64,000 bases of DNA, taken from SIG710 sp045651985. Its GTDB lineage: Bacteria; Bacillota; Clostridia; Oscillospirales; CAG-272. Position numbers and translations under genes: made by a program. Within the stretch, counting starts at the first letter, position 1, and every line of letters starts with the position of its first letter. Shown in pieces: positions 58,001 to 64,000 of the stretch. The stretch is from NCBI GenBank assembly GCA_045651985.1, contig JAZRTK010000024.1, forward strand, positions 54,433 to 118,432. Reading direction: 5' to 3'. The notes beneath the pieces were generated by a model. It had not been told where the DNA came from. It made no database searches and saw only the letters and a list, made by a program, of their open reading frames with translations.

Positions 58001-59686
58001 ATGAAAAAAACTGATTTTCACATTTTATATACCGAGCAGGGAGAAAATATGCCCGAAATTCCATTGAATTTCTATCCGCGCCCTGCTCTTGTGCGAGGTT
58101 CTTTTCTGTGTCTTAACGGAAAGTGGGATTTTTCGGTGGGCGAGACAGTCTACGACTGCAAGATCACGGTCCCATACTGTCCCGAAAGTGCTCTTTCGGG
58201 CATTTGCAAGCCTGTAAAGCCCGGCACGCCGATTTTTTACAGGCGAAGCTTTACTCTACCGAAAAATTTTAACCGCGGGCGTATAATTCTGCATTTCGGG
58301 GCTGTGGATTGCCACTGTGAGGTGACTCTTGACGGCAAAAAAATCGGCGAGCACAGCGGCGGCTACGATGCCTTTTCCTTTGACATCACAGAACATATTG
58401 CCGCGGAAAATATTCTTGAGGTCAAGGCTTGGGACGACCTTGACGGCACTTATCCTTACGGCAAGCAAAAGGTAAAGCGCGGCGGTATGTGGTACACTCC
58501 CGTCACGGGTATCTGGCAGACGGTATGGATCGAGAGCGTTCCTGAAAATTACGTAAAAAAGATAGACATTGACGCAGACGATCAAGGAGCCGCGGTGACA
58601 GTTACACCGCCTCTTGACGGAGTTATTTTGTGCGAGGGCAAAGAATACTCTTTGAAAAACGGAAAAGTTCGAATCGAGCCTGATGATCCAGAACTGTGGT
58701 CGCCCGAAAACCCAAGATTATACAGATTCACACTGACGGCGGACGATGATGAAATTGAAAGTTATTTTGCCCTGAGAACTCTTGAGATCAAGAATTTTAA
58801 CGGCAAAAAGAAGCTCTGTCTAAACGGAAATCCATACTTCTTTCACGGAGTTTTGGATCAAGGCTATTTCCCCGACGGAATTTTCACACCCGCCGACGAG
58901 AAGGCATTTGAACGTGACATTTTGTCAATGAAACAGCTGGGTTTTAATACCCTGCGCAAGCACATAAAAGTCGAGCCTCAGCAATTTTATTACGAGTGTG
59001 ACCGTCTCGGAATGATCGTTTTTCAGGATCTTGTGAACAATTCCGATTACAATTTTATCCGCGACACTGCCCTTCCCACCTTGGGATTTCAGAAATGCAA
59101 CGATATAAAGAAACACATAAATCAGCGTCATATTTTTATATCCGAATCGGAGAAAACAATCAAGCAACTGAAAAACCACCCCTGCATCTGCTACTGGACG
59201 ATTTTTAACGAAGGCTGGGGGCAGTTCGATTCAACAGCGATCTATCACCACGTACGCGAGCTTGACAACAGTCGATTTATCGACTCTACGTCAGGCTGGT
59301 TTCGGTGCGGGGAAAGCGACGTTGAAAGTCTCCACGTCTACTTCAAGCCCGTAAAAACGACCCCCTCGGACAAGCCTTTGGTACTAAGCGAATTCGGCGG
59401 TTACAGTTTAGCTGTAGCTGGTCACGTTTCCTCCTCCAAGCCTTACGGATACAAGAGTTTTAAGGATTCCAAAGAGTTTCAGGCAGGTATCGACGCGCTT
59501 TATCACAACGAGATCATCCCCGCTATAAAAAACGGTCTTTGCGCCTGCATCATTACCCAGCTTTCGGATGTCGAGGACGAAATAAACGGTATGGTAACTT
59601 ACGACAGAAAGTTCGTAAAGGCAGATGCAGACAGAATGAAAAAGATCTCCCGAGAAATCCGGGCGGAATTTCAAAAACTCGTTTGA
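58001..59686 (+). CDS. Glycoside hydrolase family 2 enzyme
   Basis: 561 residues, no signal peptide, so cytoplasmic. N-terminal sugar-binding jelly roll (HFGAVDCHCEVTLDGKKIGEH), Ig-like middle, TIM barrel with acid/base Glu404 (TIFNEGWGQF) and nucleophile Glu464 (VLSEFGGYS). Specificity (beta-galactosidase, glucuronidase or mannosidase) cannot be told from these motifs. Only 14 bp behind the YolD-like gene with AAGGAG, an odd operon partner for DNA-damage genes; uxuA in this window would fit glucuronate use, but that link is speculative. Confidence 0.9.
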   Translation: MKKTDFHILYTEQGENMPEIPLNFYPRPALVRGSFLCLNGKWDFSVGETVYDCKITVPYCPESALSGICKPVKPGTPIFYRRSFTLPKNFNRGRIILHFGAVDCHCEVTLDGKKIGEHSGGYDAFSFDITEHIAAENILEVKAWDDLDGTYPYGKQKVKRGGMWYTPVTGIWQTVWIESVPENYVKKIDIDADDQGAAVTVTPPLDGVILCEGKEYSLKNGKVRIEPDDPELWSPENPRLYRFTLTADDDEIESYFALRTLEIKNFNGKKKLCLNGNPYFFHGVLDQGYFPDGIFTPADEKAFERDILSMKQLGFNTLRKHIKVEPQQFYYECDRLGMIVFQDLVNNSDYNFIRDTALPTLGFQKCNDIKKHINQRHIFISESEKTIKQLKNHPCICYWTIFNEGWGQFDSTAIYHHVRELDNSRFIDSTSGWFRCGESDVESLHVYFKPVKTTPSDKPLVLSEFGGYSLAVAGHVSSSKPYGYKSFKDSKEFQAGIDALYHNEIIPAIKNGLCACIITQLSDVEDEINGMVTYDRKFVKADADRMKKISREIRAEFQKLV

Positions 59687-59711
59687 CTTTTTGACCCTCC
59701 TGTGATATAAT
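59683..59711 (+). promoter_or_regulatory. Promoter of nfnA-nfnB
   Basis: TTGACT (59683-59688), 17-bp spacer, TATAAT (59706-59711), overlapping the GH2 stop codon. Confidence 0.75.
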
Positions 59712-59757
59712 CAATGATATCCTGCGCGTTAAAACGCACTTTGAAAGGAACATTTCG

Positions 59758-60600
59758 ATGTATAAGATTGTCAAAAAGAAGATTTTGAATCCGACGGTCA
59801 CGATGATGGATATTGAAGCCCCCTTCGTCGCTGCAAAGGCACAGGCGGGACAGTTCATCATTCTCCGTGTCGACGAGGAAGGCGAGCGTATTCCTCTGAC
59901 CGTTGCGGGCTTTGACCGTGACGCGGGTACTGTTAAGATAATTTTCCAGATAGTCGGTTCCACGACCGAAGCGCTGAATCAAAAAAACGAGGGGGATCTT
60001 ATCTGTGATTTTGTAGGTCCTCTCGGGGTTGCCACTCACACTGAGGGGCTGAAAAAAGTCTGCGTAGTCGGTGGCGGTGTAGGCTGTGCCATTGCTCTGC
60101 CCGTAGCTCAGAAATTGGCTGAACAGGGTTGCGAGGTTCATTCCATTATTGGGTTCCGCAACCGCGATTTGGTTATTCTTGAAGACGAGTTTATGGCTTG
60201 CTCCAAAAAGCTGACCGTTATGACCGACGACGGTTCATACGGCACTCAAGGGGTAGTCACCTCTCCCTTGGCAGCGGCGATTGAGGCGGGTGAAAATTAC
60301 GATCGTGTCATTGCCATCGGCCCTCTCGTTATGATGAAATTTGTTGTGGCTACCACCAAGCCCCACAATATAAAGACCGTCGTTTCCATGAACCCAATTA
60401 TGATCGACGGAACCGGAATGTGCGGCGGCTGCCGGCTGACCGTCGGCGGAAAGACGAAATTCGCGTGCGTTGACGGCCCCGATTTCGACGGCTTTGAGGT
60501 GGATTTCGACGAAGCCATGGCAAGAAGCGGTATGTACAGGGACTTTGAGCGTCACGCACACGAAAAGACCTGCAACCTCTTCAAAAAGGAGGGGCAGTAA
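59758..60600 (+). CDS. nfnA: NfnA: FAD/[2Fe-2S] subunit of ferredoxin:NADP transhydrogenase
   Basis: 280 residues. Ferredoxin-reductase-like FAD domain, NAD-binding domain (VVGGGVGCAIALPVA), and a C-terminal [2Fe-2S] site with Cys222, Cys225 and Cys237 (GTGMCGGC...FAC) plus Asp218, matching the unusual Asp ligand known from Nfn. With NfnB it couples NADH and reduced ferredoxin oxidation to NADP reduction by electron bifurcation. Often annotated as sulfide dehydrogenase or dihydroorotate dehydrogenase electron-transfer subunit. Confidence 0.9.
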   Translation: MYKIVKKKILNPTVTMMDIEAPFVAAKAQAGQFIILRVDEEGERIPLTVAGFDRDAGTVKIIFQIVGSTTEALNQKNEGDLICDFVGPLGVATHTEGLKKVCVVGGGVGCAIALPVAQKLAEQGCEVHSIIGFRNRDLVILEDEFMACSKKLTVMTDDGSYGTQGVVTSPLAAAIEAGENYDRVIAIGPLVMMKFVVATTKPHNIKTVVSMNPIMIDGTGMCGGCRLTVGGKTKFACVDGPDFDGFEVDFDEAMARSGMYRDFERHAHEKTCNLFKKEGQ

Positions 60601-60601
60601 A

Positions 60602-62020
60602 ATGGCGGCTAACATGACTTTGACCAAAACCCCTATGCCCGCACAGGACCCCAAGATGCGCGCCAAGAATTTCGACGAGGTGGCAACGGGTTACACCGAG
60701 GACATGGCGCTCGCCGAGGCTGCAAGATGCCTTTCGTGCAAAAACATGCCCTGCGTTGAGGGTTGCCCCGTAAAAATACATATTCCCGAATTTATCTCAA
60801 AGGTGAAAGAGGGAGATTTTGAGGGAGCTTATCAGGTGATCTCAAGATCGTCCAGCCTTCCCGCAGTCTGCGGACGTGTTTGCCCTCAGGAGACCCAGTG
60901 CGAGCAGAAATGCGTGCGAGGTATCAAGGGCGAGCCTGTGGGAATAGGTCGTCTTGAGCGTTTCGTTGCCGACTGGCACAATTCTCACGATTATGCAAAC
61001 ATTACTCTGCCCACGCCAAACGGTCATAAGGTAGCGATCATCGGCTCGGGTCCCGCAGGACTGACATGTGCAGGCGATCTTGCAAAAAAAGGTTACAAGG
61101 TCACTGTTTTTGAGGCGCTTCACACGGCAGGCGGTGTTTTAGTATACGGAATTCCCGAATTCCGTCTCCCCAAAGCTATTGTAAAAAAGGAAGTCGACAC
61201 CCTCAAAAAGCTTGGCGTTGAGATCGAGACAAATATGGTCATCGGAAAAACACTGACTATTGACGAGCTGTTTGACATGGGCTACGAATCGGTATTTATC
61301 GGCTCGGGCGCGGGCTTACCCAACTTTATGGGAATCCCCGGCGAGAGCTTAAACGGCGTTTATTCCGCCAACGAGTTTCTTACAAGAAGCAATCTCATGA
61401 AGGCTTACCGTTCCGATTCCGCGACCCCCATTATGAGAGCCAAAAACGTAGCTGTCGTAGGCGGCGGAAACGTAGCAATGGACGCCGCAAGGACGGCTCT
61501 CCGTCTGGGGGCGGACAACGTTTACATCGTTTACCGCCGTTCCCTTGACGAGCTCCCCGCAAGACGCGAGGAGGTCGAGCATGCAATGGAAGAGGGCGTT
61601 CAGTTCCTGCTTTTGAACAATCCCACAAGGATCTTGGGTTACGACAATCAAAACGATAAGAGAGACCCCAAAAACGGCTCCGTTGTAGGAATGGAGTGTA
61701 TTAAAATGGAGCTTGGCGAGCCTGATGCGTCGGGTCGCCGCCGTCCTATAGAAATCGAAGGCTCGGAGTTTACTTTGGACGTTGACTGCGTTATCATCTC
61801 TATCGGCACAAGCCCCAATCCCCTAATAAAATCCACCACGGATGGACTTGAGGTCAACCGCAGGGGCGGAATTATCGTAACCGAGGAAACGGGCGAGACG
61901 ACCAAAGAAAACGTTTACGCAGGCGGCGATGCCGTGACGGGTGCGGCAACCGTTATTCTTGCTATGGGCGCGGGAAAAACGGCAGCAACGGCTATTGATA
62001 AAAAACTGTCTCAAAAATAA
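60602..62020 (+). CDS. nfnB: NfnB: glutamate-synthase-like bifurcating subunit
   Basis: 472 residues from ATG 60602 with AAAGGAGGGG upstream. Two [4Fe-4S] clusters are indicated by CLSCKNMPCVEGCP and VCGRVCPQETQCEQKC, FAD binding by GSGPAGLTCAGDLAKKG and NADPH binding by VVGGGNVAMDAARTALRLGA. Usually labelled gltA or glutamate synthase small chain; pairing with nfnA, one base away, and lack of a GOGAT large subunit support NfnB. Confidence 0.91.
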   Translation: MAANMTLTKTPMPAQDPKMRAKNFDEVATGYTEDMALAEAARCLSCKNMPCVEGCPVKIHIPEFISKVKEGDFEGAYQVISRSSSLPAVCGRVCPQETQCEQKCVRGIKGEPVGIGRLERFVADWHNSHDYANITLPTPNGHKVAIIGSGPAGLTCAGDLAKKGYKVTVFEALHTAGGVLVYGIPEFRLPKAIVKKEVDTLKKLGVEIETNMVIGKTLTIDELFDMGYESVFIGSGAGLPNFMGIPGESLNGVYSANEFLTRSNLMKAYRSDSATPIMRAKNVAVVGGGNVAMDAARTALRLGADNVYIVYRRSLDELPARREEVEHAMEEGVQFLLLNNPTRILGYDNQNDKRDPKNGSVVGMECIKMELGEPDASGRRRPIEIEGSEFTLDVDCVIISIGTSPNPLIKSTTDGLEVNRRGGIIVTEETGETTKENVYAGGDAVTGAATVILAMGAGKTAATAIDKKLSQK

Positions 62021-62026
62021 AAAATC

Positions 62027-62058
62027 AGGGGCTGCCGCGATTGCGACAGCCCCCTTTT
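62027..62058 (+). terminator. Terminator of nfnA-nfnB
   Basis: GGGGCTG (62028-62034) / CAGCCCC (62047-62053) with inner CGC/GCG, then CTTTTCT. Confidence 0.85.
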
Positions 62059-62084
62059 CTGCCCGGACCCTCCGGGACTTTTGA

Positions 62085-62125
62085 CCCGATGCGGCGACCA
62101 GTCAACAGGTCGCCGTATAGTCGGG
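62085..62125. other. Stacked hairpin in the nfnB-SASP gap
   Basis: CCCGA (62085-62089) / TCGGG (62121-62125) encloses CGGCGACC (62092-62099) / GGTCGCCG (62108-62115). CCCGG/CCGGG lies just upstream (62062-62075). The rest of the 321-bp gap, 62126-62300, shows no gene. GC-rich structure in an AT-rich gap could be an RNA or a remnant. Confidence 0.4.
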
Positions 62126-62301
62126 ATATTTCCAAAGCCGTGATCTGTTCATGAAGAATACCGATATTTTCAGCTTGATTTATCAGTCTTCTTCACGAAA
62201 ATTTCAAAATCAAACTTTAAATATTCAAGTATTGCTAAATGTTAGATCCAAGGACACAAAATGGCCTCGGTTTTACCCGATTTGCAGGTCATTCTACGAA
62301 A

Positions 62302-62317
62302 ATCGGCTTGCGCCGAT
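62302..62317 (-). terminator. Probable terminator of the SASP gene
   Basis: ATCGGC (62302-62307) / GCCGAT (62312-62317) with a GCAA tetraloop, followed on the minus strand by TTTTCG; 25 bp past the stop. Confidence 0.7.
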
Positions 62318-62341
62318 ATTCAAAACAAAGGACGGATTATT

Positions 62342-62539
62342 TTACTTTGTTTTGATGGAATTTTCGTAGGACTCGATCATCTTCTTAACCATCTGACCGC
62401 CGACAGAACCTGCCTGACGGGAAGTAAGATCGCCGTTATAACCCTGAGAGAGGTTTACACCAACCTCGCTTGCAGCTTCCATCTTGAACTTATCAAGAGC
62501 AGCCTTTGCCTCGGGAACAAGTGTCTTATTACTTGCCAT
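62342..62539 (-). CDS. Alpha/beta-type small acid-soluble spore protein
   Basis: 65 residues. SASPs coat and protect spore DNA and are degraded at germination. Both conserved blocks are present: the GPR cleavage region KFKMEAASEVGV (cut expected after Glu21) and the DNA-contact region GDLTSRQAGSVGGQMVKKMI. AGAAGGAG precedes ATG 62539. Expected to be SigG-controlled in the forespore, although I could not pick a convincing SigG promoter. Confidence 0.97.
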   Translation of the reverse strand: MASNKTLVPEAKAALDKFKMEAASEVGVNLSQGYNGDLTSRQAGSVGGQMVKKMIESYENSIKTK

Positions 62540-62551
62540 GGTTTCTCCTTC

Positions 62552-62570
62552 TGAACGGTTTTTCCGTTCT
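62552..62570 (-). promoter_or_regulatory. Hairpin abutting the SASP ribosome site
   Basis: GAACGG (62553-62558 on plus) / CCGTTC (62564-62569) with a five-base loop; on the minus strand it ends right before AGAAGGAG. Comparable to the cotJA leader. Confidence 0.6.
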
Positions 62571-62662
62571 GCGTTGTTTTTTCTATATTTTATCGAGAAG
62601 CTTTCGCCTCTCTGGCATTATTGTTTGCAGACATAATCGAATTATAACAGGCAATTTTCGGC

Positions 62663-62693
62663 AAAAAAAGCGATGCACGCGCATCGCTTTTTT
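62663..62693. terminator. Terminator of comF
   Basis: AAAAAAGCGATGC / GCATCGCTTTTTT (62664-62676 / 62681-62693), ACGC loop; symmetric, so it works for the minus-strand comF. Same stem core as the terminator at 26.6 kb. Confidence 0.9.
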
Positions 62694-62723
62694 AATATAA
62701 GAACAATAGTACAGCATGATACT

Positions 62724-63512
62724 TCATACGATTGGCAAATCTGCAACTATATTTGAAGTATATTTTTTATTCTTTTTTCTCTTATCTGTCACCGCAAAGC
62801 ACAGGCAGGTCACCGAAGCGGCGCCCGAATCTGTCAGCAAAGACGTGCCTGCGGCAAGGCTTGCCCCGCTTGTTGCTATATCGTCGATCAAAATAACGTT
62901 CTTCCCTTTTGCTTTTCCTATATCCTTTGACGCTGTCAGCATACCGCTCACGTTCTTTATTCTTTCTTTGGTATCAAGAGATTTCTGCTCCTTGCCGCGA
63001 CCGTTATTTTTTATTAACTTCAAGAATTCGAGTCCGCAAAGCTCGGCAACACGACTTGCAAGAAGCTCGCTGTGATCGTGACCGAATTTGATTATGGCGC
63101 GTCTTCTGCGGGGTATGTAAGTTATACAGAAATCACAGTCGGAATTTTCATCCAGGTATTCCCGAAGGCGCAAAGCAAGCTGTTTTGCGGCAAAGCTTTC
63201 ACAGCTTCCGTTTGCTTTCTTTTTTAAGGTGAAAACGATCCTTGTCACAGGGCTGAGAAGCGTTCCGTCATAGGGACAAACATGTATAAGCGTATAGCAC
63301 TCGGACAGAGCGAGGATAGGCGGCATGCACTCACATTCAAAATGCTGTTTGCCGCATTGAGAGCATCTTTTATACTTCTCCGCTTCAAATTTCACACGGC
63401 AGTCTCGGCACAGCACGTCCTCACCGCTTTTGCAGTTAGGTACATTAGGCAAAATCTCGCGACAGCAAACGCATTTGGGTGGAAATAAAAGCTCTGCAAT
63501 TTTACCCGGCAT
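62724..63512 (-). CDS. comF: ComF family protein (phosphoribosyltransferase-like)
   Basis: 262 residues from ATG 63512 with AAAGGTGGG upstream; GTG 63578 rejected. N-terminal zinc-binding cysteines (PPKCVCCREIL, CRDC, RCSQCGKQHFECEC) and a PRTase domain with the PRPP motif NVILIDDIATSGASL. ComFC takes part in DNA uptake during transformation and may have a salvage activity. Competence genes are not adjacent, so its role here is open. Confidence 0.9.
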   Translation of the reverse strand: MPGKIAELLFPPKCVCCREILPNVPNCKSGEDVLCRDCRVKFEAEKYKRCSQCGKQHFECECMPPILALSECYTLIHVCPYDGTLLSPVTRIVFTLKKKANGSCESFAAKQLALRLREYLDENSDCDFCITYIPRRRRAIIKFGHDHSELLASRVAELCGLEFLKLIKNNGRGKEQKSLDTKERIKNVSGMLTASKDIGKAKGKNVILIDDIATSGASLAAGTSLLTDSGAASVTCLCFAVTDKRKKNKKYTSNIVADLPIV

Positions 63513-63541
63513 ACTATTCCCACCTTTCGACGTTTTTCGAT

Positions 63542-63571
63542 ATTTTATCACAAAAACGGGCAACCTGTCAA
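63542..63571 (-). promoter_or_regulatory. Promoter of comF
   Basis: Minus strand TTGACA (63571-63566), 18-bp spacer, TAAAAT (63547-63542). Confidence 0.7.
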
Positions 63572-63579
63572 CAATCACA

Positions 63580-63608
63580 TTGACTTTTTGTTTTAAAAAT
63601 GGTACAAT
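63580..63608 (+). promoter_or_regulatory. Promoter of the ZIP transporter gene
   Basis: TTGACT (63580-63585), 17-bp spacer, TACAAT (63603-63608); back to back with the comF promoter. Confidence 0.7.
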
Positions 63609-63632
63609 ACAAATCAGACAGGAGGTAAAAAA

Positions 63633-64000
63633 ATGAGACTTGTTTTACTTACGGCGCTCGGCGTGGGAAGCTCCACCGTCATCGGCGCAATAATAGGTTT
63701 TATTTTTAAGAAAATTTCGCACAAATTTTCAGATATAGTTTTATCCTTTGCCGCAGGTGTCATGCTCTCGGCAGCGGTGCTTGGGCTTATCATGCCATCT
63801 ATCGAGTACGGCGGAAAATACAGCGTGGTCATTACTGTCGCAGGCATTTTTACAGGCGCGCTGTGCCTTAATCTTATCGACAAGTTAGTGCCTCACCTTC
63901 ACCGTCTGGTGGGCGCGGACACGGAAGACCACCACAACGCAAATCTGAGTAAAGTTCTTCTTTTTGTCACTGCCATCGCTATCCACAATCTGCCCGAGGG
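63633..64000 (+). CDS. ZIP family metal transporter, 3' end cut off
   Basis: 122 residues visible from ATG 63633 (ACAGGAGG upstream), then the window ends. Membrane helices at about 3-25, 34-53 and 64-84, a His-rich loop (VPHLHRL, EDHHNAN) and the helix-IV signature AIHNLPEG, which forms the metal path. ZIP proteins import Zn, Fe or Mn into the cytoplasm; the ZupT-like type is most likely. Substrate is inferred only. Confidence 0.9.
   Translation, partial: MRLVLLTALGVGSSTVIGAIIGFIFKKISHKFSDIVLSFAAGVMLSAAVLGLIMPSIEYGGKYSVVITVAGIFTGALCLNLIDKLVPHLHRLVGADTEDHHNANLSKVLLFVTAIAIHNLPE

Noticed and set aside
60470..60601. Upstream extension of nfnB
   Set aside because: Overlaps nfnA by 131 bp in another frame; ATG 60602 has AAAGGAGGGG.
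1..64000. CRISPR arrays, tRNA, rRNA, transposases
   Set aside because: No regularly spaced direct repeats, no tRNA-like cloverleaf apart from tmRNA, and no transposase or integrase frame were seen.

Overview
This 64 kb window is a chromosomal segment of a spore-forming, low-to-moderate GC member of the Clostridia. I infer a gut-type, Oscillospiraceae-like lineage, but the sequence does not settle the family. The reasons are: both a PolC-type and a DnaE-type replicative polymerase; WhiA; endospore genes (cotJA-cotJB-cotJC, a spoIID homologue, a cwlD-like amidase, an alpha/beta-type SASP); strong AGGAGG ribosome binding sites; frequent TTG starts; and TTGACA-17-TATAAT promoters.

Layout. 0-5.2 kb: trigger factor (cut by the left edge), clpP, clpX, a cwlD-like amidase, radA. 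5.5-9.5 kb: a degenerate CapA-like protein and polA. 9.5-15.5 kb, minus strand: YjjG-like phosphatase, murB, whiA, dnaE. A divergent promoter pair at 15.58-15.66 kb then drives, on the plus strand (15.7-26.6 kb), a MocA-type oxidoreductase, coaE, a lytic transglycosylase, M18 aminopeptidase, prfA, tsaC and a ParC/GyrA-type topoisomerase, followed by a second promoter with an exported protein and a SpoIID-like protein. 26.6-37.3 kb, minus strand, is the classic Firmicutes cluster pyrH-frr-uppS-cdsA-dxr-rseP-ispG-polC, which links nucleotide supply, ribosome recycling, isoprenoid, phospholipid and polyprenyl synthesis, membrane proteolysis and replication. 37.5-39.4 kb: uxuA and a NagD-like phosphatase. 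39.6-40.7 kb: the cotJ operon. 40.8-45.8 kb, minus: three envelope proteins of unknown role, ending with a 1013-residue exported protein. 45.9-48.1 kb: an unusual TrmB-nitroreductase fusion and truB. 48.1-49.3 kb: prfB. 49.4-53.9 kb, minus: two tandem ECF sigma/anti-sigma modules, the first with a C39-like exported protease, separated by a 15-bp inverted-repeat element of about 154 bp.

54.07-54.47 kb is the tmRNA gene ssrA. Downstream of it lies an accessory-looking block (54.8-59.7 kb): an AbiH-family abortive-infection gene with its own promoter and terminator, a UvrX-like Y-family polymerase, a YolD-like protein and a cytoplasmic GH2 glycosidase. The window closes with nfnA-nfnB (electron-bifurcating transhydrogenase), an SASP gene, comF, and the start of a ZIP metal transporter cut by the right edge.

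Most of the window is housekeeping. The parts that most deserve a second look are the TrmB-nitroreductase fusion, the ssrA-linked AbiH/UvrX block, the inverted-repeat element between the two sigma modules, an atypical tmRNA resume codon, a candidate 60-nt RNA at 49.4 kb, and hairpins directly abutting the ribosome binding sites of two sporulation transcripts. I found no CRISPR array, rRNA, tRNA or insertion sequence with a transposase.
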